Source: Brienomyrus brachyistius (lineage: Eukaryota > Chordata > Actinopteri > Osteoglossiformes > Mormyridae). Taken from it: a stretch of DNA of 64,000 nt. A program made the position numbers and the translations under genes. The notes under the pieces were generated by a model that had not been told where the DNA came from, ran no database searches, and saw only the letters and a list, made by a program, of their open reading frames with translations. The stretch is taken from NCBI RefSeq assembly GCF_023856365.1, contig NC_064548.1, positions 17,222,461 through 17,286,460 of the forward strand, given 5' to 3'. Of this stretch, positions 37,779-49,095 are shown one piece after another. How positions within the stretch are numbered: position 1 is the first letter of the stretch; every line of letters starts with the position of its first letter.

Positions 37779-39419
37779 GATGCCAATCTTCCCTCAAAAA
37801 AAATAAAAAGTCGAGCCTCAGGTAAAGTTGACTCAGTCCCTGACTTTTTTGAATAGCTAGGAACAGAGAGCTAAAGAGTGCCCAGTGTCAATGGCGAACA
37901 TCATGCCTAGAAGAAGATGACACCTTTTGTGACCTCAAAATAAAAACAAATTTAAAAATCAGTATCAGTGAGCATACCTTAATTAAGAACAATACCTCCA
38001 AAAAACGTTTTTTTCCTTCATAATGTCTATAAAATCGTTAAATCATATAATGCTTTGACCACTATATATAGACCTATTTAATTTTCTAATCATTCATCTA
38101 CAGTATTATTATTCTTTTAAAGACCGTGACATCACCCGTCACCTCTGACCTTAGCTGATGCTTTGCCGCGGGTTTCTGGCCCAATGTTCCAGGTCTCAGT
38201 CACCAAAGAAGCATTTCCATTATATACGAATTCCTAATTCCAAAATTGCCTCGGCTTTAACTGAAATAACAGATGACACAGGAGAAGAAAGTAGTAATTA
38301 TGAATGTGAGAGATTTCTACTGTTTTTCCATCTTGGTCTTTTACTCATTCCCAAGCCCACACGTTGACTGCTTTATTAAATTGTCCCTTACAATAAATGC
38401 TATTTTTAAATTAGACGTAGACCTATACTTAGCAAATATGTTGCTTTAACTGTCTTGCTGAGAGAAAAAATTAAGTGATATATTGGGCTTTGGGGTGGTT
38501 GCGGGTTGCTGTTTTCATACTTTTAGTACACTTTTATGTCCAAAATACACACGGGGCTGTGCGAGGTAGAAGCTGGAATTTATTCAGTATTTTGTTTTCC
38601 TACATAGCTTTTCATGGCTTGTGCTTCTATATGTCATGTAGCCAGGCATGGAGCTACACAGTAAGATGAGGGGCAGAACACCCCACCCATCACACTGCCC
38701 CCCACCCCGACATTTGAGTGCTAGTGCTACTGATGAAAATCATAGCCAGTAATGGATATTTCGAGTCTCAACCCCCCTGGAAATTTGCTTCCACCTCCTG
38801 GTCACCAAAATTAAGTGAGTCACTTTCATCTTAAAGTTAATTAATAGCCTTCTGAATCAAAGAAGAGGCTTAATAGGAAACATTTTCAGTAATTTATATC
38901 TGTTTTTAACTTTGTATTCATTCATGGTAGTCACTAACAACAGCAGAGGACATTCAGAATTTTTTTTGATTTAATAAAACTTATAGGAAAAACTTTTATA
39001 GATTTATATCCATTGTTACATATAATGTATGTTCACCTTTTTTGTAAAATAATTCATACAAGTATCATCCATTCCTGAATGAGCTTTATTCGTAGTTTTG
39101 ACTAAAAATACTGTTGCCACAAGATAAAGACAATTTGCTGTAATAACTCAGTTTGTAGATTGATTGGAAACTGTTGACTGAGAAGATTCATGAATGGCAG
39201 TCACAGTGCTTTCTTTACATATACTATATTATAAGCATAATTAATTATAAACATAATCTGTAGAGATCTATGCTACAGTAAGCCTTGCCCCACTCAGTCC
39301 TGCGTTTCTGGAGAAATCTTCCCCCCTCAGTTTCCACTGATTAAGCTGTCACTGTGCCTGTTTGCTCATTTCCGTATCTGCAGACCAGTGAACGAGCTTG
39401 GATAAGTTTGTTTCTAAAA

Positions 39420-39512
39420 ACCGGTCCACGGGGGCCCCCAAGAAAGCCCACGCTTTCGCTCACCCCTATCACCTAGTGGACTGCCAAAAGCGTGGACCGG
39501 GCTGGGCTGGGC
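39420..39512. repeat. Hairpin-forming inverted repeat 5' of the candidate col8a1 promoter
   Basis: CCGGTCCACG (39421-39430) pairs exactly with CGTGGACCGG (39491-39500), and CCACGCTTT inside pairs with AAAGCGTGG, which overlaps the right arm. It is GC-rich in an AT-rich setting. Confidence 0.65.
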
Positions 39513-39924
39513 TGATAACACTGAGCTGGGATACTGTACGTCAGTGTCACAAGGAGACATGTTGGGCCTTACAGATTTTTATTGAATTGTTAAACGTATT
39601 AAAAAGCATTTTAAAGGTACTAAACAGCACTAAAATTCAAGTGATTTTTATTAAAGGTTTTTGCTTTAATGAGCCCAAAAAATAAGGGATATTCTTGCCA
39701 AAGCACACATGCCAGGGATTTGGTAGTTTCACAGAGACACGCATATAAACAGACGTACACACAGATCCTAACAAAATCTCTGTGGCGTGAAATAAAACAA
39801 CTACAAATATTTCCTTAGTTGTTCTGCTCTTTTCTTTTTGGCAGAATCTTTCGCTAGTTGCCTTTCTCTGACCTCTCTCCTCCACACCCACGCACACACA
39901 GACATGCACCATCAAACGATCATG

Positions 39925-40105
39925 CTCTCTCGCCCGCCCCTCTTCCTCCCCGGCTCGCCCCTCTTCCTCCCTGGCTCCTGCCCAAGCCTGCCTCTGTCGC
40001 CCTCCATCCTTGTCCCGCCCACTTTCCTCCCGCCTGCCCACCTTAAATGGCTTGGCCACACCCACCTGCACATAAAACTCAAATTCATGCTGCCTACCGC
40101 TGCTC
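39925..40105 (+). promoter_or_regulatory. Candidate col8a1 distal promoter (GC/CACCC-rich, TATA-like)
   Basis: This is one of the few GC-rich stretches in a long AT-rich interval. It holds repeated CCGCCC/CTCCC/CACCC elements typical of KLF/Sp sites (for example GGCCACACCCACC near 40053-40065), and a TATA-like CATAAAA at 40071-40077 about 33 bases before the putative start. Its composition creates a long reverse-strand open frame that I do not take as coding. Confidence 0.4.
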
Positions 40106-40157
40106 ACAGTCCTTTCCAGAGTGATTGTTCAGCATATATGTCTTCATACAGATAAAG
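40106..40157 (+). other. col8a1: Candidate 5' non-coding exon of col8a1
   Basis: About 50 bases lie between an initiator-like TCACAGT (A at 40106) and a strong donor AAAG|GTAAGC at 40157/40158. The next convincing acceptor I noticed on this strand that leads to a coding gene is at 59828/59829. COL8A1 genes are known to have upstream untranslated exons and a long first intron. The exon extent and the link to col8a1 are inference. Confidence 0.4.
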
Positions 40158-40555
40158 GTAAGCAAATATATTTCATGCACGTTACAGCTCTCTGCTTCTG
40201 TATATGGTTGAAAATTCGCTATGCGACTGATATAGTGCCAGCAAGGGTCTGCTAATCTATTTTTTTTCCAAGTCACAGATTATCCTCTTCTCAGGCATTG
40301 AAAAAGTCTGCTAATTGGGGCATTTTGGCTTGCCCAGGAATTTTAAGTTTCAAAATTTATATTTATTAAGGCATTTCTTTCTTTTTTTTACATGGAACTG
40401 AAATTATAAACATGTATTTCAAAAGTGAACCTTAATATACCTCAGCAACTTGAAGTTTTTCTCCCCATTTGCTATGTTTTATATTTGACATTCCATATAA
40501 GGATTGCTTATACATTCAGTGACGTGTATATGATTAATAAGAGTCTGGCTGTGAT

Positions 40556-40785
40556 GTCTGGATGGCTCAGTGGGTGGCGCTGTTGCCCAGCACCTCTTGT
40601 GTCAGGGGATCAGTATATGTGGAGTTTGCTCTTTTTCCCCATGTCTTGTAAGTTTCCTGTAGGCGTACCAGCTCCTTCCCTCAACCCAAACACCAGCATT
40701 TAGGAATACTGGTGTCTTTAAATTGACTGGGCATAGGAGGGTGAGGTCCTGTCCAGGACAAGCGTTTGGAAGATGGATTGGTGGT
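40556..40785 (+). mobile_element. tRNA-derived SINE related to family A
   Basis: TGGCTCAGTGGGTGGCGC (A-box) and the region TCAGGGGATCAGTA (B-box position) lead to ATGTGGAGTTTGCTC, TGGTGTCTTTAAATTGACTG and an end GTTTGGAAGATGGATTGGTGG. Confidence 0.7.
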
Positions 40786-40869
40786 GAAAAAAAGTTCTAT
40801 ATAATTATGCTAAATTATTCTGAAGGATGTGTCTTTGTTCTGTGGTATTTATCCAGTATTTCACCCGCA

Positions 40870-41150
40870 TGAAGGCAAAAAGGGCAGAGCGGGGTCTTTC
40901 AGGACCCCAGAGGCTGGCTAGTACACCGGCCCATTTGCTCAACATGGGCAACATCAATTTCCCTTGATATTCTAGGCCCACACAGCAACATGTGCATTAT
41001 ACGGGCGAAAGGGCCACCCCACTGTAGGTGTTAGGAACACTGGGGGACTAGGTGACCCCGCTGTGTGCAGTTTCCGTCCCACTCACATGGAGCTCGACTG
41101 CTGTCTGACTGACCGAGGCTGGAAGTGTGTGTGTTTGTGATTTATATTAC
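40870..41150. other. GC-richer unassigned stretch
   Basis: No gene or repeat recognised. CACCCCGC-type and GGGTCTTTCAGGACCCC (40890-40906, palindromic) motifs stand out. Confidence 0.3.
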
Positions 41151-41187
41151 ATTGTAGAGGACATTCATAAAAAACTGTTTTACTGAT

Positions 41188-41645
41188 GTTGTAGGGACCA
41201 TTTTTCGGGTCCCCACTAAAATCTGTGAATGCAATCAAAAAAGTAAAAATGCCAAAAGTCACATATTTTTTTTTTGTTACTTACGGTTAAGGTTAGGGCT
41301 GCGTAAGGGTTAAGGTCGTCATTTCCCCACTGAAATAAATGGAGAGTCCACAGAAAGATATAATTACAAACCTATGTGTATGTTTGTGTGTGGGGGTCAG
41401 ACATACTTTAGTCCCCACAATGTGATGAAAACCTGTTATTTTGACGTTGTGGGAACCATTTCTTCGGTCCCCACAAAGGGAAATTCAATTTTATTAAAAA
41501 AATATAGGACTGCAATCAAAAACATACAAAAGCCAAAAGTCTTGTATTTTGTTTGGTTACTTATGGTTAGGATTAGGGCTGGGTAGGGGTTAAGGTCGAC
41601 ATTATTGGATTAGGGTTTTCCCCATAGAAATAAATGTCCATGTCC
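41188..41645. repeat. Direct duplication of a fish repeat unit, period about 258 bp
   Basis: GTTGTAGGGACCATTTTTCGG at 41188 recurs as GTTGTGGGAACCATTTCTTCGG at 41446. Both continue through GGTCCCCAC, CAAAAGTC, GGTTACTTAtGGTTA-type and GGGTTAAGGTCG blocks to AAATAAATG. Confidence 0.75.
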
Positions 41646-42311
41646 ATGGGGGCATATAAACAGCTGTACTGGAGGTGAGTCAGGACGATCAATGTTGTTG
41701 TGCACGAGAGAGAGGAGATTATGGCCTCAGTGGGCAGGAGCTCCGTCTGCGATAACAGCCTCTCTGACCCAGCATGCCATTCCCTGGAACAAACGATCAG
41801 ATCCTTTCTAAGCATTTCATGACAGCCGAGAGTTAGACGGATCCTAAATGTCAGATAGATGCTTGTCAAGGAGGCTTCTGGAGTGGGCGTCAACTAAATA
41901 AAATGTAAGTATCTGATTATATTTTATATATGAAATAATTTCTTGCGCCACCCCTCCATCCGCTCCTTTGTGTGACGAGGTAGTGTGTTACATATTATAT
42001 TTAGCGCTAAAGATTTTTGGCCTTCTTCTTAGTCGTCACAGCGATGTGTTTCCCACAGACAGGCACTGCTTTTAATATCTTGGTATTTACCTTCTCCCTT
42101 TTTTCTGATGAGAATATTTTCCACGCTTCTCTACATTCTGAATAACCCAAAAATATACTCTAGCCCATTGAAAAGGGCCTAGTTCCATTCACTGCATCAG
42201 CCAAAAGGTATTAAGTGTTCCGTCAGGACCTAAGCAAGAGTACTTTGAGAACTTTGAGAAACAATAACAATGCAGGAGAAATTACAGCGGGATGCGTGGT
42301 CAATCAAAACT

Positions 42312-42641
42312 AGCGTTGCAACCTAATCTATGTCAGGAAGGACACTTTGAGTTGGACAGGATTTGCAAACTACCATTTCAATCAAACTGACCTGGATTTC
42401 ACTTAAGCACCAAGTTATTGCTGTATTCTGATTGGTCAGCTTCCTATAGTCATGCATGTGCCACTAATGTTAATTTGAAACAGCTGGGAGAGTCTTTCAA
42501 TCAAGAAAACGCACCAGTCAAAGTAGAAGAAGAACTATTCTGAACTATTCCGCTAAGCACATGAGTCTTTCCATTTTAAAGTTTGTAAAATTGGAAGTAG
42601 CTCAAAGTGTCCTCCCTGATATGGATTAGGTGGTAACCGTA
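42312..42641. mobile_element. MITE with about 40-bp inverted termini
   Basis: The left end has AACCTAATCTATGTCAGG and AAGGACACTTTGAG. The reverse complement of the right end reads CACCTAATCCATATCAGG and GAGGACACTTTGAG in the same spacing. The interior of about 250 bp is non-coding. Confidence 0.75.
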
Positions 42642-45447
42642 AACAATGCTGGTTTTCAGCAAACATAAAAGCAGTGGTTGTAACAGGACATCTGTAGAGA
42701 AATTGGGTGTAAACCTCTGCTAACTGGTAGTTGGATCAAAGCCAAATGCTTCAATTCAATAGGAACTAAGTAGCTGCTTGTTATCCGTTAAAATACCACA
42801 TAAATTTATTCTCTTTTCTAAGGATTTCTTCAACAAAGCAGCCCTCCTGTGTGAAAACCAGAACCGGAGCGGCAATATGAAACAGCACTAACAGATTTTA
42901 GCTTAAGGCAGCAAACAGCAGTAACAATCCAAAAGACAATCTCATCCAGAGTGATGTGAGGTCAATATTTGATACTTTGTCTTGGTGTTTGAACTGGAAG
43001 GAATGTGTGATTCAAGGATATTTCCATGTAATTCACCACCCAAAATGATGATGTCATTCATTATCCAGAGATGGCATTAAGTCACAGCAGCCATGGAAAT
43101 ACAAGAAATATAACAATATTGGAGCCTTAGACTTTATGCCAATGCACAAAAGTATCATGTTTAAAAATTATATCGCACACTTAAAAATAGTCACAGTATT
43201 CTACATTTTGACATATATAATGGCAAGGGTTTTGGAAGTGCTGGATTCATATTGAATATTTTAATATGAGTGAATACTGAATATTACTGTAATATGAATG
43301 GATACTGAATACTGCGAGGTGTCAAATTGAAAATTTAAGCTTACAGGTGTATAAGTATTCTTATTATAAACCCTAACCCTGTTCATCCATAAATCATTAA
43401 AACCAGACTAAGATTATTTTATGTCTCTTTTTACTCAGAATTGCATAGAAACTCACAAGAATTTTTACTAGTTTTACTAAAAAGTTTACTAAAAGGTTAA
43501 ATATATGAGAGAAAAGGTTAACTATCCATGTATGCAGACACTATACATTTAAGTATTAAAATAAATTGTGAAGCACAAATGAATAAGACTCACACTGTAT
43601 TCCTAAGCACATTTATTTAATTTGTAAAAATTTTCCTTTGGCACAATTCGTCATGACATCTCATAGCATTCGTGGTGACAGCACTTTTAGTGAGTGTTTT
43701 CCTACATCACACTGGATATCACAGGAGTGACTCCTTCTCTTCGGAGCATAAGTGAGAGCCTGTCCTTGATGCTGTTTTTCCATGGAAAAAAATGTTACTA
43801 TCATCTTTTATTTACCTAAAACTACCTTAAATCATCTCTCCAAGGTTATCATACATGAAAGGGTTAATCATAAAAATGGTTCCAAAGCCCAAGGCCCTTA
43901 ATGAACTTATGAGTGGAAGTAAATAATCCTCATTATATACAGTACTGTGATGAATTGGGGGATATTTTAGAATGATTGGCTGGAACAATAAATTTTTCAA
44001 CTGAAGACATGTGAAAAGCCAAATCAAAGAATCCACCATTCAGCACGTGGGAATTTGCTGTGGTTTCAGTTAAGCTTACTTTCCTAAGCATCTGATATGC
44101 TGGTCTAATATAACAGGAGACTAATAAGAAAATGATCAATCTCAAGCAAATTCTGCATAAAAACAAAAAATCTGGCCGAGATATACACAGGATTCTTGGA
44201 TTTCTTGATAGAAAAAACAGGCTGATTTGATGAGGGAGGAGAAGTCTGTAGGAAAAGAAAAGAAATTTATTTCTTAAATTATCTAGATTAAATTTGTAAA
44301 TGCAAAATTGTATTTGCCCCTGCATTTATCTCTTTTGTGCAGTCTTTTGGTGCACAGCTTTCAGTTCGTCATGCATGAGAACACACAGGAAAGGGAGGTT
44401 TTCCCACAGAGACCTATTTCCAAGCTTCCTGAAGGCAGGCAATGCTGATTCCCCCCCTTGGTGGTCTATGAGACTCCTCATAAAAGAGGCATCGACATGT
44501 GAAGAATGTTGGGAATGGAGCAGGATGGAGCAGGCTTTCAGACCCTTCCACAGCCAGAATGTTGGCTGAGAAGCCGACCTTTGGCTGACAGGTCTGTCAG
44601 GTTCTCAATGCAGAACTAATCAGTTGTACCAGGACGTGGATAAGGCAGGAAGGGGGAAAATGAACGACAAGGTGAATGAAGAGGCGGATTCAGAGAACGA
44701 AAAGCCTTGAAGTCAGAAAGAAGCTGTATGGCACTCCGGTTTGCACTGCTACTATATCGTAACTCAAAGTCAGGACACGCAGACCTCTGGTTATGATGAA
44801 GATTCCCTTGCTTTCTTGGGCTTCCCAAGTCACATGGGGCCACAAAGGAGATGTCCAGCATACTGGAAGAAAGACAGTGATCGATGTTCCTGGAGCACCC
44901 AGCTAATCTCTGTGCTGGTGGGAGAACATGTTTTACAGTCTTCAGCTGTGGACCTGGCCAAATTTCAACTCTGTCAGCAGCCTTCACATTCCTCCATCTG
45001 GTGAAAGTGCTGTATGCTCCCAAATAACCGCCTTAGATGCTCCATGGAACAGAGTTGCATTGTTTGTGCCCGTGGTGTGTGTGGTAGCATTTTTGGTGCA
45101 GCATTTTATTCCTAGTTTCTATCTTATAGAGCTGCAGACCAGGTGAATCACCTCAGGTGAGCTGGCCAGCAATGGTTCTGGAGGAGTCAGTTGGCCGATG
45201 GGTTTAAAAGAATCCACAAATACCAGTCACATAATGGGAATTCCTCATTAAGCGCCACACCATGTAACCACTTCCAACAATGATGTTATTTCCTAAGAAC
45301 TGGTGAGCTTTTCCAGATTACTAATTTCAGCATATTTTGGAGGACGTTAAACTGGGTATGCATGTGTGTCCTTGGGAACACGAAGGACATTTCATATCCA
45401 TTCCCTAGGCTCCTGGAGGAAGGACCCTGCTTTGTATCAATTCTGAG

Positions 45448-45619
45448 CAGAGTCGGGTAGTTCAGGTCCAGAGCGTTAAAATTCAGACCCTGTTTCACAG
45501 GGATTTTGTTTCAACAACAGTTGAGTCCTCCGTGATTGTGACTCTTTATACTCAACCAGTCGGTTGAAACAAAATCTTGGTCTGGACCGTTACTCTCTGA
45601 CCTGAATTACCCAACTCTG
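45448..45619 (+). mobile_element. Palindromic hAT-like MITE, copy 4, with near-perfect TSD
   Basis: Ends CAGAGTCGGGTAGTTCAGG and CCTGAATTACCCAACTCTG, inner arms GATTTTGTTTCAAC and GTTGAAACAAAATC, loop TGTGACTCTTTATACTCAAC. ATTCTGAG and CTTCTGAG (7 of 8) flank the element. Confidence 0.85.
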
Positions 45620-46379
45620 CTTCTGAGTTATGACAAGTCACCTACATTTTTTTATAAAACCAAGAGGTTAACCCACAAATGATCATATTAATCTTACAAG
45701 TAATTAATGGTCCATCATCAAGCCTAGTTCATATGTGTCATTAGATTTTAAACATTTTAATTCACTGTGTGAATGCAGACCATTTGTTAGAATTTGCTTC
45801 TTGCTTAGTCTTTGGTACCTTTTTGTGTGAAGTTCATAAATGATCTGGGATTTAAATGGGCTGCAGCCTCAATAAGAAATGTTATCGGTTAGATATTTAA
45901 AGGGCCAAGATTATAAACTGTAATTTCAGAGTACAACATGCAACGGAGTTTTGTTCTGGTGCATGCTGAGCAGGTTCTGTCTGGCCCCTTTTTCCATGGC
46001 AACAAACCTTCTGGGGATCACATGATATTCTAAGCCAGGGTTTTTCTGAGATATCTAACAAATGGAACATGTCTTAAACAGTTCCCTTCGGAGCCATGCT
46101 GGTGGCATCCATATAAGATGCATAAAACAAGCTCCGCTGACTCCGCCCGTGGTCTCTCTGGAGGAAGATACCCTATCACTCTGTGAATCTAAAATCCCTC
46201 CAGAGAAACACAGTCATTACCCACCAATTATCACGACAGGTGAGGACAGGGATATAGACTGACCATACAACTTCTTAGGTAACTTCCACTTCACCACCAT
46301 ATACCTTCTTGATTCTCGTAAAACTGCCAAATCATTCTTGAAGTCAGTAATGATGAAATTTCAGTGTTGATTCTCGTGC

Positions 46380-47400
46380 CCTCCTCTTGAGATCCTGGTC
46401 AGATGAGGCCAAAGCACGATATCAACCGAAAATAGCAGCGATGTAATTTATAGCCCCAATACCAGATGCCATTTCAGTCATGGCTCAGCCTTGATATCTT
46501 GACCAATAAAATCTTTAATAATAAACATGCACTTTTCCCAGAGGCTAACATCAACTCTGAAAGGCTTTAATTATGTACTGAGGATGCGGACACTGCTCAG
46601 GTATACTGTATTAAGGGACCAACTGACACACAGTAGTGACCCCATATTTCTGCAAAACCTCCTGCATACTGCAGAAACAGTATGAGCTGGAGAGTGTAGA
46701 TGCTATCTGATCCATGGCCAGGCCGGAATCTGTACTGTTTTTCCTAGATTCCTCCACCAGGCAGAGTCTCATCTCTCTTACCTTGGAATAGGCTTTCCAA
46801 GGAAGAATATATGCTCATGTTTACCTTCATACACACAGGCACTACCACCCCTGTTTGCTAGTCTGGAGAGACTTTAGTCACCTTCGATTCAGCATTGAAG
46901 TGGTGCGTCAACCACATGCTTTAAACATCTGAATGGACTTTTATCTACCACCTAAGCAACTTCTGCTGCTGTGATAGACTTCAATGCTACACTGCAATCG
47001 TGGTCAGAAGGTATCTCCAGCATGTTGAGGAGTTCCTCAGAGCTTTTTCTTCCATCTCTCTACAATATCTGCAATAGTTGGTCTACAGTTTTTCACCCCA
47101 TCTTAGCACAACCCAGACATGGTTCCACCTCCCTCTCCTGAAGCACCAAACGGTTTTGCAGAACATTTTGGGGTCTCTCTGTATGGTCCCTGAATACTCC
47201 TCTGATGCCCAAAATTACACCTCTGTTACTACCTGCACAGTGGCCTTTCCGGCCTACTGTTTCCTTCCAGCTGTCACTGGATACCATCATACAAGCATTG
47301 ACCTGCTTCTTCAGCTTGACATTCCTCCTCACTCCAGCTCTCCACCAACAAGTTCTAGGATTACTGGCACTGGCTTTTTTTTCAGCGACCACGGCGATTG
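46380..47400 (-). pseudogene. LINE reverse-transcriptase relic
   Basis: On the reverse strand, from high to low coordinate, decayed frames resemble the linker before RT, the region like PLVEPQIQEEQCGFRPG..DQLYTL (about 46750-46680) and the FADD box followed by LASSDQDLK (about 46425-46385). Stops and frameshifts throughout. This is the common fish LINE group whose FADD box is followed by LLASS. Confidence 0.6.
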
Positions 47401-48224
47401 AGGCCTAGAACATAGTCCCCCACCTTGCTCAGCACACATAAGAAGATTACCCAGAAGCGTGAGCTGAATTCATCTGAAATAAAGGCTTCAGTCAGCCATT
47501 CCTGGCAAACTCTGAATGCTCATCTGGGTCATCCTAGGCCATCTGGCTTCCTCCCCATGCAACAAATACAACTCACCACAAGGTAGTGATCGGTTAATAT
47601 TTCTGCACTTAAATCTAACTAACAGTCTAAAAACACAGCCTGAAGACTAATGACACAGCAGCAAAGTACATCATTGACGTCTGGGAGTTGTGCTACCATG
47701 TACACTTATGAGCATCCTTATCTTGCAACATGGAGTTCGATATGGTCAATCTACTGCTTGTACAAAAGTCCAATAAGGCCGGTTAGGGTTATGGTTAGAT
47801 TACGGTTATGGTTTAGATTCTCGGGACCATTCTTCCCCATGAGGTTCTTCTAGCATCCACTTTGGATCATCTTACCGCCGTCCTCTAACATGACTGGATG
47901 CCCTGAACTGTTTATTTCCCACAAATATCTTAGATTATGCAGCTTTAACATCTAAAACCAACGTAAACTTTGCTGAAATAAAGCACAGCGGCCTGACATA
48001 CGGTAACAAGGATATTCTTTTTCGTCTTTTCATCTTCCATGTGACAAGTTCTAACTGCAACAAAGTTTTTCATCTAGACATGTGAATTAGTTGCTTTTTA
48101 TATTTGTGAAGCTAATTGTGTTATTGTTATTAGATGCCGTCAAATCATCTCCAGCCAAGCATTTAGATGGAATTAATTCTAAAATTAGTTACAATGTCAT
48201 ATATGTAATATATGTAATGACACT

Positions 48225-48285
48225 TACAGTATGTAAGTCGCTCTGGCTAGGGGCGTCTGCCAAATACTGTAAATGTAAATGAAAA
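48225..48285 (+). repeat. Fish interspersed repeat end
   Basis: GTAAGTCGCTCTGGCTAGGG and CGTCTGCCAAATACTGTAAATG closely follow a motif found at the ends of very abundant fish repeats. Confidence 0.65.
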
Positions 48286-48730
48286 TATACACTGATTGTA
48301 CTGTAAGTGCTTTATTAGATTCAAATAAAGCAAGGCATGGATTTATAATTAAATTCCTTTCAATCAAAAAATGGGCCACAGGTATAAGTACTATACAAAG
48401 ATGCACAGGTATGCAGAAAATGTTTAATCTGGGAGAAGAAACCGGAAATTCTTGAATAACTCTGCCAATTCTCAGTGCCAGAGGGTTGCAGTCAGACTAC
48501 TGATCAATACGTCTTTTATGGAGGAAAAAATTTTGAGTTCCTCATCATTCCTGCACACTTTTCCCCTCAGTTTTGGTTCCCGTCTACAATTTCAGAATTG
48601 GTATCCTATAAGGAATTGGATTGAATCCCTGCTTTAACCTTATAACAAGCTGCATTTATTATAATTTTTTAGGAAGAGCCAACTTGAGCTACTTTATGTT
48701 ATTCTGTGACCAGAGAAATTTAGAAGTACT

Positions 48731-48905
48731 AGGCCAGGGGTGTCAAACTGCAGTCCTGGGGGGCTGGAGCCTGGCACATTTTTGGGTTTCTAACATTGAT
48801 TCAACTCCTTGCACCTCCTTGTGCTAATCACCACATCACTCCTGAGCTGAATCATTTGTGGTGGAACAGGGAGAGAACTAAGTCACACTGGGCTCTGGCC
48901 CCCCA
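48731..48905. mobile_element. hAT-like MITE, one end lost
   Basis: Starts CAGGGGTGTCAAACTGCAG with TCCTGGGGGGCTGGAGCC. The right side has the mirror GGCTCTGGCCCCCCAGGAC but lacks the expected final GTTTGACACCCCTG. Confidence 0.65.
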
Positions 48906-49095
48906 GGACAGAGATGCCCAGACCTTCTTCTCCCTAGCCACCTCCTCCAGCTCTTGTGGGAGGATACCAAGGCTTTCTCAGGCCAGCCCAGTGATTTAAT
49001 CTGTCTAGCATGTCCTGGGTCTGCCCTGGGGTGTCCTCCCAGTTGGATACCTCCCCAGGGAGGCTAGTGTTGCTTGTATCTGAGATCCCTGCCCA
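48906..49095 (-). pseudogene. LINE 3' coding end fragment
   Basis: Reverse-strand frames give blocks like GRYPTGRTPQGRP and LGILPQELEEVA...VWASL, which end the ORF of the same LINE group as 46380-47400. It abuts the MITE at 48731-48905. Confidence 0.65.

Noticed and set aside
39637..40107. 156-codon reverse-strand frame
   Set aside because: Low-complexity REE/GRA content arises from the CT-rich promoter strand, with no splice or family support.
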